A stretch of 6,266 nucleotides of DNA from Verrucomicrobiota bacterium (GTDB lineage Bacteria > Verrucomicrobiota > Verrucomicrobiia > Opitutales > Opitutaceae): positions 1 through 6,266 of the forward strand of contig JAUPWC010000403.1 of the NCBI GenBank assembly GCA_030916665.1, given 5' to 3'. The notes under the pieces were generated by a model. The model was not told the DNA's origin, ran no database searches, and saw only the letters and a list, made by a program, of their open reading frames with translations. How positions within the stretch are numbered: the first letter of the stretch is position 1; each line of letters opens with the position of its first letter. The position numbers were made by a program, and so were the translations under genes. Positions 1 through 5,822 of this stretch are shown here, piece by piece.

Positions 1-1
1 C

Positions 2-619
2 GCGGCAGTCCTCGGCACCGGCATCGACATCATCTACCCGTCGGAGAACCTCGGGCTTTACCGGCAGATCGCCGAGTCGGGAGCGATTCTCACGGAATTT
101 CCCTTCGGGCGTAAGGCCGACAAGCAGTCCTTCGCCATGCGCAACCGCATCGTCTCCGGCATCAGCGAGGCGGTCGTGGTCGTTGAGAGCGACGTTTCCG
201 GCGGTGCGATGATCACTGCCCGTTTCGCCGGCGAGCAGGGCCGGTTGATCTTCGCCGTGCCTGGCCGCATTGACCAGGCGACCAGCCACGGCTGCCACCA
301 GCTCATCCGCGACGGCGCGACCCTGCTCACGGACGTGGACGACATCCTGTCGGAGCTGAACTATCTCGACGGACTGCGCCCGCAGCCGGTGCGTGACGAA
401 GGCGAGCCGAGCATGCTTGAGAAACTGATGCCTCAGCTCGACGAGAAGGAACGTCGCGTGCTGGATTCGTTCCGCGGAGGAGCGATTCTCGGTATCGACG
501 CCCTGACCGTGGCGACGGCGCTGCCAGCGTCGGAGCTTTCATCCGCGCTGATGATGTTGGAGCTGAAGAAGCTCGTGCAGAAGCGCGCTGACGGCACCTT
601 CGAGGCCCGAAGCGCGTGA
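2..619 (+). CDS. dprA: DNA-processing protein DprA (Smf), C-terminal part; 5' end outside window
   Basis: This is the 3' portion of dprA, open from the left window edge with no start codon inside. DprA binds incoming single-stranded DNA during natural transformation and loads RecA onto it, in the cytoplasm. The sequence shows the second half of the DprA Rossmann-like domain: AVLGTGIDIIYPSEN near the edge, then FAMRNRIVSGISEAVVVVES, then SGGAMITARFA and the AVPGRIDQ loop. These are hallmark blocks of the family. The last 60 or so residues, from about nt 420, contain LDEKERRVLDSFRGG and a predicted helix-turn-helix (LTVATALPASELSSALMMLELKKLV), matching the winged-helix domain found at the C-terminus of many DprA proteins. 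It ends in TGA. The next gene is convergent, so dprA is the last gene of its unit. I see no truncation at this end. The identification is firm; whether the organism is competent cannot be told from here. Confidence 0.95.
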   Translation, partial: AAVLGTGIDIIYPSENLGLYRQIAESGAILTEFPFGRKADKQSFAMRNRIVSGISEAVVVVESDVSGGAMITARFAGEQGRLIFAVPGRIDQATSHGCHQLIRDGATLLTDVDDILSELNYLDGLRPQPVRDEGEPSMLEKLMPQLDEKERRVLDSFRGGAILGIDALTVATALPASELSSALMMLELKKLVQKRADGTFEARSA

Positions 620-629
620 TGTGACCATG

Positions 630-660
630 AAAAAGCTCCCGCGATAAATCTTGGGAGCTT
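630..660 (-). terminator. Intrinsic terminator of the leftward lipoprotein/operon block
   Basis: An 8-bp perfect inverted repeat (AAGCTCCC at 633-640 with GGGAGCTT at 653-660) encloses a 12-nt loop. On the minus strand the stem is followed directly by five T (630-634, reading TTTTT), as in a Rho-independent terminator, and it lies 25 nt past the stop of the lipoprotein gene. On the plus strand the stem is followed by only two T and then GGG, so it would be a poor terminator for dprA, although it sits 13 nt after the dprA stop and may act partly in both directions. Confidence 0.75.
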
Positions 661-684
661 GGGAATGATGGACTGGGCTTCGGC

Positions 685-1218
685 TCAGGTGCCGCCGTTG
701 CGGATGCGGTCGGCCTCGGCCTTGGCGGCGGCCTCGCGAGCGCGGAATTCCTCGAGTTGCTTGGCCTTTTTGAGGGCGAGGGCTTCCTCGGCCTTGAGGC
801 GCGCGACCTCGGCCTCGGCGGCCTCGGCGCGCTGACGAGCCGCGAGAATTTCCTGATCCTCGACGGCCTTGCCCTGCGCGATCATGCGCTGGCGTTGGGC
901 GTCTTCCTGCGCGCGCTCCTTGGCGAGGGCTTCCTCGGCAATGCGGCGCTCGTATTGGATCTCCGAGATGCGGCGGTCCTGGCGGTTGCCCGCCACACCG
1001 CCGATGATGGCTCCGGTGGCGGCGCCGGCGGCCATGCCCTTTTCGGCGTCACCGGACTGGTGCCCGATGATGCCGCCGATGATGGCTCCGGCAACCGCGC
1101 CGCCGACAGCACCGCGCTCGGTGTTCGAACCGTCCGTGGTGCAGCCGGAATTGAAGAACGCGCTGAGCAGCAGGGTCGAGCCGGCGGCGGCAGCGGTAAA
1201 ATGACGATAGGTGTTCAT
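685..1218 (-). CDS. Glycine-zipper lipoprotein with C-terminal coiled coil
   Basis: This is a 177-residue envelope protein with no specific known function. Residues 1-26 look like a lipoprotein signal: a short basic start (MNTYRH), a hydrophobic stretch (residues 9-22) and Cys26. The lipobox is imperfect (Asn-Ser-Gly-Cys rather than Leu-Ala-Gly-Cys), so lipidation is likely but not certain. Residues 36-77 form a glycine zipper with two copies of GAIIGG followed by short Gly/Ala-rich stretches, as in Gly-zipper/YMGG outer-membrane proteins. Residues about 80-173 are charged and rich in Ala, Glu, Lys and Arg with no proline, which predicts a long coiled coil. It may therefore be anchored in a membrane and reach into the periplasm. 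It is 69 nt downstream of the HIT gene and could be the end of that transcript or have its own promoter. No Shine-Dalgarno is visible before the ATG. A terminator follows. Confidence 0.85.
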   Translation of the reverse strand: MNTYRHFTAAAAGSTLLLSAFFNSGCTTDGSNTERGAVGGAVAGAIIGGIIGHQSGDAEKGMAAGAATGAIIGGVAGNRQDRRISEIQYERRIAEEALAKERAQEDAQRQRMIAQGKAVEDQEILAARQRAEAAEAEVARLKAEEALALKKAKQLEEFRAREAAAKAEADRIRNGGT

Positions 1219-1227
1219 AGGTATGAA

Positions 1228-1244
1228 GGTCTGGGATCCAGACC
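1228..1244 (-). promoter_or_regulatory. Short hairpin in the leader of the lipoprotein gene
   Basis: GGTCTGG (1228-1234) and CCAGACC (1238-1244) are perfect 7-bp complements around a 3-nt loop. The hairpin ends 9 nt before the lipoprotein ATG on the minus strand, in the 69-nt gap after the HIT gene. There is no T-tract after it (the next bases are TTCATACCT), so a terminator is unlikely. It would lie exactly where a ribosome binds, so it could control translation or mark an RNA processing site. The role is inferred; only the symmetry is seen. Confidence 0.35.
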
Positions 1245-1287
1245 CGCACTAGACGCCCGTTGTTCCAGCCAGTTTCAGCCGGCTAGA

Positions 1288-1632
1288 TCAGCCCGGAGGC
1301 CAGGCAAGAGGCCGCTGCCCAAGCAGATGGACGTGCAGGTGAGGCACGGATTCTCCGCCGTCGCGTCCGTTGTTGATGACGAGGCGGTAACCGGATTCGG
1401 CGACGCCGAGTTTCTTGGCCAGCGCGGCGGCCGTGAGCAGCAGATGCCCGAGTGTCGCCTGATCCGCGGGAGCGGCTTCGCCGACGCGCGGGATCAGTTT
1501 CTTCGGTATCACCAGTACATGCACGGGCGCCTGCGGGCTGATGTCGTGGATGGCGATGCAGAGATCGTCTTCGTGCGCGAGCTTCGCGGGAATCTCGCGG
1601 TCGATGATTTTCTGGAAGATCGTTTTGCTCAC
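1288..1632 (-). CDS. HIT family protein (HINT-type purine nucleoside phosphoramidase)
   Basis: This is a 114-residue single-domain histidine-triad hydrolase of the HINT branch, a cytoplasmic enzyme that typically cleaves purine nucleoside 5'-phosphoramidates and acyl-AMP. The signature is His98-x-His100-x-His102 in SVPHLHVHLLG, with His100 expected to be the nucleophile. The N-terminus TIFQKIIDREIPA, the central DISPQAPVHVLVIPK block and the C-terminal WPPG are all typical, and the length is normal. It starts with GTG at 1632, which overlaps the stop of the upstream gene (GTGA), and MSKTIF aligns with family starts, so I accept this start despite the missing Shine-Dalgarno (the preceding bases are CTCTTCCT). 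It is the fourth gene of the pabA-nrdR operon and is probably translationally coupled to the unknown gene before it. Family certainty is high; the physiological substrate is unknown. Confidence 0.95.
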   Translation of the reverse strand: MSKTIFQKIIDREIPAKLAHEDDLCIAIHDISPQAPVHVLVIPKKLIPRVGEAAPADQATLGHLLLTAAALAKKLGVAESGYRLVINNGRDGGESVPHLHVHLLGQRPLAWPPG

Positions 1633-2105
1633 AGGAAGAGCAGGTTGAGATTAGCGCTGCGGCGGGTGCGGGCGGCGGCGAGGTTGCGGATCAGCGCCAG
1701 CGAGTCGTCATAGTTGCGCTGGCGACGGTCGGTCCAGCGGCGGTCGGGCGGGCAGTGGGCGGAGCGCAGGTTGGTGACAAGCAGTGTGGATTCGGGGAAC
1801 GCAGCGAGCTGCTTGAGTCCCTGCATCAGACCGGCGCGGGCGAAGAGCGGTTCGGCGGCGGTGTCGTCGGCGCCGGCGTCCCAATGGAAAAAACCATGGG
1901 TGGTGCGGACGGAGCAGAGTTTCTCCAGGAGGCGGACGGCCGCAGCGATGAACGCCGGATCGTTCGGGGTGCGCTGCTCGGCCTCGCCGAGCGAGGAGCT
2001 GATGGCGTCGTCGATCTGTTGCGCCAGATAAAGGTCGTGCCCGGTGAGCGGGGCAAAGAGAGCGTTGAGGAAGTGCAGCCGGCGCAGTTGCGGGGAGCGC
2101 GTCAT
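1629..2105 (-). CDS. Unrecognised protein, third gene of the nrdR operon
   Basis: I do not recognise this 158-residue protein. It has no signal peptide and no membrane segment, so it should be cytoplasmic. Residues 1-65 look helical (LRRLHFLNALFAPLTGHDLYL, then an Asp/Glu-rich helix). Residues 69-76 (THGFFHWD) and 105-120 (ESTLLVTNLRSAHCPP) are the most distinctive stretches. Residues 122-149 are strongly basic (about ten Arg), which could bind nucleic acid. The two cysteines (64 and 118) do not form a metal-binding motif. That it is real is supported by context: its ATG overlaps the nrdR stop (ATGA) and its TGA overlaps the GTG of the HIT gene (GTGA), on the same strand. Such tight double coupling is hard to explain for a spurious reading frame. 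The bases before the ATG (CCCAAGAA) are at most a weak ribosome-binding site. Confidence 0.75.
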   Translation of the reverse strand: MTRSPQLRRLHFLNALFAPLTGHDLYLAQQIDDAISSSLGEAEQRTPNDPAFIAAAVRLLEKLCSVRTTHGFFHWDAGADDTAAEPLFARAGLMQGLKQLAAFPESTLLVTNLRSAHCPPDRRWTDRRQRNYDDSLALIRNLAAARTRRSANLNLLFL

Positions 2106-2584
2106 TTCTTGGGCTTCGGTGTAGCGCCGGACGCGCCGGGTGCAAGACTGCTGATTTCGTGGACAAACTCCGACACGTCGCGGAATTCCTTATAGACCGA
2201 GGCGAAGCGGACGTAAGCGACCTGGTCCATCTTGCGCAGGCGCTGCATGACGTGCTCGCCAATAGCCTGGGTCGGGACCTGGCTGTCGTAGCGGGCCTCG
2301 ACGGCGTCGATCACATCCTCGACGAGCATGGTGATTTGCTCGTTGTCGATCGGGCGCTTGTGGCAGGCGGCGCGGATGGCGCCGATGAGCTTTTCGCGGA
2401 GAAAGGGTTCCTGACGTCCATCGCGCTTGACCACCACCAGGGTGTCACGGACGAATTCCTCGTTGGTGGTGAAGCGGTGGCCGCACTCGAGGCACTCGCG
2501 GCGGCGGCGGATGGAATTGCCGTCGCGGGCGATGCGGGAGTCGATCACCTTGTCCTCAATCGAGGTGCACTTGGGGCAGCGCAT
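2102..2584 (-). CDS. nrdR: Transcriptional repressor NrdR of ribonucleotide reductase genes
   Basis: NrdR is the cytoplasmic, nucleotide-sensing repressor that binds NrdR boxes upstream of nrd operons and shuts down ribonucleotide reductase when dATP is plentiful. The 160-residue protein begins with a zinc ribbon whose ligands are Cys3, Cys6, Cys31 and Cys34 (MRCPKC ... RECLECGHRF), with the family-typical DKVIDSRIARDGNSIRRRRE between them. An ATP-cone domain follows, roughly residues 46-136 (LVVVKRDGRQEPFLREKL to DQVAYVRFASVYKEF). The last 15 residues (PGASGATPKPKK) are a low-complexity tail, slightly longer than usual. Its ATG is 2 nt after the pabA/trpG stop, and its own stop overlaps the next start. 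I see no NrdR box in this window, so no autoregulation is suggested. No Shine-Dalgarno is visible; coupling to pabA translation probably supplies ribosomes. Confidence 0.97.
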   Translation of the reverse strand: MRCPKCTSIEDKVIDSRIARDGNSIRRRRECLECGHRFTTNEEFVRDTLVVVKRDGRQEPFLREKLIGAIRAACHKRPIDNEQITMLVEDVIDAVEARYDSQVPTQAIGEHVMQRLRKMDQVAYVRFASVYKEFRDVSEFVHEISSLAPGASGATPKPKK

Positions 2585-2586
2585 GG

Positions 2587-3162
2587 TCAGTTCAGGGAGA
2601 GAAAGTTTTTGAGAATCTGCATCCCGCCTTCGGTGGCGATGGATTCGGGGTGGAATTGGACACCATGCACCGAGAATTGTTTATGCTGCAGGCCCATGAT
2701 CACACCGTCGGCGGTCTCGGCCGTGATTTCGAGGCAATCCGGCAAGGTGGCGCGTTCGACGATCAGCGAGTGGTAGCGCGTGGCGGTGAAAGGGGAGGGC
2801 AGGTCGCGGAAGACGCCTCGGCCGGCGTGCTGGATAGGGGACAATTTGCCGTGCATCTGCTTGGGGGCGCGGATGACTTTGCCGCCAAACAACTGGCCGA
2901 TGGACTGGTGGCCGAGACACACGCCGAGCACAGGTTTCTTGCCGGCAAAAGTCTTTATGATGTCGAGACTTGCGCCGGCCTCGGAGGGGGAGCAGGGGCC
3001 GGGAGAAATCAGCACTCGATCAGGGTTGAGGCGCTCGGCGTCGGCCGGCGTGAGTTCGTCGTTACGGAATACCCGCATGCTCACGCCCAACTGGCCGAAA
3101 TATTGGACCAGGTTGAACGTGAAGGAATCGTAGTTGTCGATGGCTAGCAGCACTTTTGGCAA
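2587..3162 (-). CDS. pabA: Glutamine amidotransferase subunit of aminodeoxychorismate/anthranilate synthase
   Basis: This class I glutamine amidotransferase supplies ammonia to a chorismate-using partner (PabB for folate, TrpE for tryptophan). It has the nucleophile Cys82 in GVCLGHQ, and His171 and Glu173 in VQFHPES. It also has the N-terminal [26 protein letters not shown] and RYHSLIVE blocks, and at 191 residues it is full length. No pabB or trpE is in the window, so PabA versus TrpG, or a shared subunit, cannot be settled; the overall pattern is close to PabA of enteric bacteria. The coordinates give the longest reading, from TTG at 3162. A GTG three codons in (3153) would give [11 protein letters not shown], which lines up with the usual family start, and it leaves about 10 nt to the only Shine-Dalgarno-like string (GGGTAGG); the TTG leaves 1 nt. 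It heads the operon, with nrdR 2 nt downstream. Confidence 0.95.
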   Translation of the reverse strand: MPKVLLAIDNYDSFTFNLVQYFGQLGVSMRVFRNDELTPADAERLNPDRVLISPGPCSPSEAGASLDIIKTFAGKKPVLGVCLGHQSIGQLFGGKVIRAPKQMHGKLSPIQHAGRGVFRDLPSPFTATRYHSLIVERATLPDCLEITAETADGVIMGLQHKQFSVHGVQFHPESIATEGGMQILKNFLSLN

Positions 3163-3175
3163 ACCTACCCGGCCA

Positions 3176-3190
3176 TTGACAGAGGGTCAA
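3176..3190. promoter_or_regulatory. Inverted repeat TTGAC-N5-GTCAA between divergent pabA and tgt
   Basis: A 5-bp perfect inverted repeat with a 5-nt spacer lies in the middle of the 54-nt gap between the two divergent genes. Each arm reads as a sigma-70 -35 element in its own direction: TTGACA (perfect consensus, 3176-3181) on the plus strand and TTGACC (3190-3185) on the minus strand. Neither has a convincing -10. For pabA the hexamer at the right distance is TAGGTT (3167-3162), only 3 of 6 matches, and it overlaps the TTG start. For tgt nothing fits at 15-19 nt. It could equally be a small operator. The symmetry is seen; the function is inferred. Confidence 0.4.
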
Positions 3191-3216
3191 GTCTGCCGAC
3201 AGCGTGAGTCTCCAAA

Positions 3217-4368
3217 ATGGCCAGCCATTTTCAGTTGTTGAAGACCGACACAGCCACCGCCGCCCGCCGCGGCCGGCTGCAGACCCTGCACGGAGTGATC
3301 GAGACGCCGATCTTCATGCCGGTCGGCACCCAGGGCACGGTCAAGGCCGCCACACCCGCGCAGATCCGCGAAATCGGCGCGCAGATCATCCTCGGCAACA
3401 CCTACCACCTCAACCTCCGCCCGGGTTCCGAACTCGTGCGCGACCTGGGCGGGTTGCACAAGTTCATGGGCTGGGACGGCCCGATCCTCACGGACAGCGG
3501 TGGCTTCCAGGTCTTCAGTCTGTCGAAACTGCGCAACATCCAGGACGACGGCATCGCCTTCCAGTCGCACCTCGACGGCGCGAAACTGTTCCTCGGGCCC
3601 CGCGAGGTCATGACGATCCAGGCCAACCTCGGCTCAGACATCGCCATGGTCATCGACGAGTGTCCGCCCTGGCCCTGCACGCGAGAGGAATGCCGCGCCG
3701 CCGTGGACCGCAGCTACCGCTGGGCGCAGCAGTGCAAACAAATCGCCACCGACAACGGTTTCCTCGCGGGCGGACATCATGTCTTCGCCATCGCGCAGGG
3801 TTCGACCTTCGACGACTTGCGCCGCGAAGCGGCCGAGTCGCTGGCGGCGCTGGATTTCCCGGGCTACGCCGTTGGCGGTGTGAGTGTGGGTGAACCCGAG
3901 CCGGAGATGCTCAAGCAGGTGGCCGCGACCACGCCCTTCATGCCGAAGGACAAACCGCGCTACACGATGGGCCTCGGCACGCCGCCGCAGATCCTGAAGA
4001 TGATCGCGCTGGGCGTGGACATGTTCGACTGCGTGCATCCCACCCGCGTGGCGCGCAACGGCGCGGCCTTCACGCCCGACGGACTCATCAACCTGCGCAA
4101 CGAGCGCTACCGCACCGATCCCGCGCCGCTCGTCGAGGGTCTGGCCAATTACGCGTCCGGCTTTTCCCGCGCCTACATTCGGCATCTCGTGATGGCCGGG
4201 GAGATTCTCGCGAGCACGCTGCTCACTATTCACAACCTTCATTTCTACCTCGACCTCGTGGCGCAGGCCCGGGCGCACATCGAGGCCGGCGACTATGCCG
4301 CGTGGAGCAAGGCTTGGATCAAACGTTACGAAGCTGGCGAGGCCGCGCAGCTCGCCGCCAGGCGCTGA
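3217..4368 (+). CDS. tgt: tRNA-guanine transglycosylase (queuosine pathway), zinc-site cysteines missing
   Basis: Tgt swaps the guanine at position 34 of tRNAs with GUN anticodons for preQ1, the committed tRNA step of queuosine synthesis. The 383-residue protein aligns along its whole length with bacterial Tgt: TPIFMPVGTQGTVK (30-43), ILGNTYHLNLRPG, Asp93 in TDSGGFQVFS, Asp147 and Cys149 in the DEC motif, Gln194-Gly195, the substrate loop GGVSVGE (220-226), and the nucleophile Asp271 in DMFDCVHPTR. Cys149 and Val224 match bacterial rather than eukaryotic enzymes, which favours preQ1 over queuine. The odd point is the structural zinc site. Where E. coli has Cys302, Cys304 and Cys307, this protein has Gly308, Ala310 and Ala313; only the histidine (His339 in TIHNL) is kept. 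The ATG at 3217 is supported by alignment; the Shine-Dalgarno is weak at best (GTGAG). It converges with the transporter gene, 16 nt away. Confidence 0.96.
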   Translation: MASHFQLLKTDTATAARRGRLQTLHGVIETPIFMPVGTQGTVKAATPAQIREIGAQIILGNTYHLNLRPGSELVRDLGGLHKFMGWDGPILTDSGGFQVFSLSKLRNIQDDGIAFQSHLDGAKLFLGPREVMTIQANLGSDIAMVIDECPPWPCTREECRAAVDRSYRWAQQCKQIATDNGFLAGGHHVFAIAQGSTFDDLRREAAESLAALDFPGYAVGGVSVGEPEPEMLKQVAATTPFMPKDKPRYTMGLGTPPQILKMIALGVDMFDCVHPTRVARNGAAFTPDGLINLRNERYRTDPAPLVEGLANYASGFSRAYIRHLVMAGEILASTLLTIHNLHFYLDLVAQARAHIEAGDYAAWSKAWIKRYEAGEAAQLAARR

Positions 4369-4384
4369 ACTTTGTTCCGTCTGC

Positions 4385-5767
4385 TCACCAGCGGACCACG
4401 GTCACGCCGAGCGCCAGGAACACCATGCCCGCGGCGATCAGCCAGACCATCAGCCAGCCGACCCACCGCAGCCAGGCGCCGAAGGGGATGCCGGCGATGC
4501 CCAACACCCCCATGGTCACGCCGCTGGTGGGGATCACGAAATTGCACAGGCCGTCGCCGAGCTGAAACGCCAGCACCGCCGCCTGCCGCGGAATGTGGAT
4601 CAGGTCCGAGAGCGGCGCCATGATCGGCATGGTCAGCGCCGCCTGCCCGCTGCCGCTCGGCACGAAAAAATTGATGCCGAACTGCACCGCGAACATCGCC
4701 TGCACGGAGATCCCAGGCGGCAAACCACCGATGCTCTGGCTGGCTGAGTGCAGGATCGTGTCGATGATGCGGCCCTCCTGCATCACCAGCAGCACGCTCT
4801 TGCTCAGGCCGATCATGAGCGCGGGCATCACCATGTCGCGGGCGCCGGCCGTCAGCTGCTGGGCGGCCTGGTTGGGTGCGACCCCGCCGATCACGGCCGC
4901 CCCGAACGCAATGGCCATAAACAGCCCTGCGATCTCGACAATATACCAGCCCCAGTTCGTCACGCCCCAGACGAGCATCACGATGCCTGCGCCCAGCAGG
5001 AGCAGCACACCGGTCTGGCTGGCGGTTAGCGTCTCGGCCTGACTGTCACCGTGTTTATCGGCCGGAGATTGCACGGGCGGGGCGTGTTTCTCGATGCGCG
5101 CGGCGTAGCGCATCACGTAGGCGATGGCGATGGCCGTGAGCGCGGCCCACATGGCCATGCGCAACGGCCAGCCGCTGAAGATCGGCAGCCCGCTGAGTCC
5201 CTGGGCAATGCCCACCGTGAACGGGTTGAAGGCCGCCCCGGCAAACCCCACGCCGGCGCCGATGAACGGGATCGCCGCGCCGACAATCGCATCCCAGCCC
5301 AGCCGCCGTGCAAGCGGGATGGTGATGAGCACGAAGACCAGCACCTCCTCGGCCATGCCGAAGGTGTTTCCGCCGACGGAGAAAGCGGTCATCAGCACCG
5401 GGATGATCAGCCGGCGTCGGCGCGGCGAATTCCCGGCGAGGCGGATGAGCGCGTGGATGCCGGCGGAAATGGCGCCGGTGGCGTTGATCACGGCGAAGGC
5501 GCCGCCGATGAATAACACGAAGCCGATGATCAGCGCCGCGTCCTTGTCACTGAAGCCCTTCACGGGCGCGGTGAACAGGCCGTGCCAGGGCACAGGCGCC
5601 GCGTCCAGCGTCCGGTAGGTGCCGGGCACGACGACCGTGCGCGAGCCGGCCTTGGTGCGCTCAAACTCCCCGGCCGGGATGATCCATGTCAGCAGCACCG
5701 CCAGCAACAGCACCCCGAGCACGATCAGAAGCGCATCAGGAGGTCGTCGTGTGGAATCCGGCGGCAT
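4385..5767 (-). CDS. YfcC/DcuC-family inner-membrane transporter
   Basis: This is a polytopic membrane protein of the DcuC/YfcC family (C4-dicarboxylate or amino-acid type carriers); the substrate is unknown. From the ATG at 5767 it has 460 residues, close to the family length. About a dozen hydrophobic segments are visible, beginning at residues 12-31 (ALLIVLGVLLLAVLLTWIIP). Family signposts are PAGEF (31-35), IGGAFAVINATGAI (87-100), GGNTFGMAEE (132-141), NPFTVGIAQG, SGSGQAALTMP (371-381) and FQLGDG (400-405). A hydrophilic loop rich in Pro, Lys and Asp splits the protein into two halves, as usual. An upstream TTG at 5803 would add 12 residues (MPRAGPTVLLPR) unlike the family, so I prefer the ATG; neither has a Shine-Dalgarno. 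The gene converges with tgt and diverges from the decarboxylase. No terminator hairpin fits in the 16 nt after its stop. Confidence 0.92.
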   Translation of the reverse strand: MPPDSTRRPPDALLIVLGVLLLAVLLTWIIPAGEFERTKAGSRTVVVPGTYRTLDAAPVPWHGLFTAPVKGFSDKDAALIIGFVLFIGGAFAVINATGAISAGIHALIRLAGNSPRRRRLIIPVLMTAFSVGGNTFGMAEEVLVFVLITIPLARRLGWDAIVGAAIPFIGAGVGFAGAAFNPFTVGIAQGLSGLPIFSGWPLRMAMWAALTAIAIAYVMRYAARIEKHAPPVQSPADKHGDSQAETLTASQTGVLLLLGAGIVMLVWGVTNWGWYIVEIAGLFMAIAFGAAVIGGVAPNQAAQQLTAGARDMVMPALMIGLSKSVLLVMQEGRIIDTILHSASQSIGGLPPGISVQAMFAVQFGINFFVPSGSGQAALTMPIMAPLSDLIHIPRQAAVLAFQLGDGLCNFVIPTSGVTMGVLGIAGIPFGAWLRWVGWLMVWLIAAGMVFLALGVTVVRW

Positions 5768-5822
5768 GCGGGGGAGCAGAACGGTGGGGCCGGCGCGAGG
5801 CAAGGGGGCAGTAAGCAGTGGG

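Noticed and set aside
721..860. Repeated GGCCTCGGC-like strings that look like a DNA repeat
   Set aside because: They are Ala-Glu codons of the coiled-coil region read on the opposite strand, with irregular spacing. Protein composition explains them.
757..1713. Long plus-strand open frame of 318 codons antisense to the lipoprotein, HIT and unknown genes
   Set aside because: It spans three well-supported minus-strand genes and their gap, has a Gly/Arg/Ala/Asp-rich composition typical of the mirror frame of GC-rich codons, and shows no recognisable domain. It is a shadow frame.
3199..3204. Search for a -10 element for tgt after the perfect TTGACA
   Set aside because: The hexamer 17 nt downstream is ACAGCG, and positions at 15-19 nt spacing are no better, so a sigma-70 promoter for tgt is not supported by this -35 alone.
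3634..4278. Minus-strand frame of 214 codons inside tgt
   Set aside because: tgt is unmistakable on the plus strand; this frame is His/Arg/Gly-rich with no domain and is a GC-driven antisense shadow.
4363..4393. Possible hairpin CGCTG ... CAGCG across the tgt/transporter stop codons
   Set aside because: The arms are only 5 bp with a loop of about 21 nt and no T-tract in either direction; this is too weak to call a terminator.
5051..5515. Plus-strand frames antisense to the transporter
   Set aside because: They are rich in His, Arg, Gly and Asp, the expected mirror of hydrophobic codons in a membrane protein, and have no domain.
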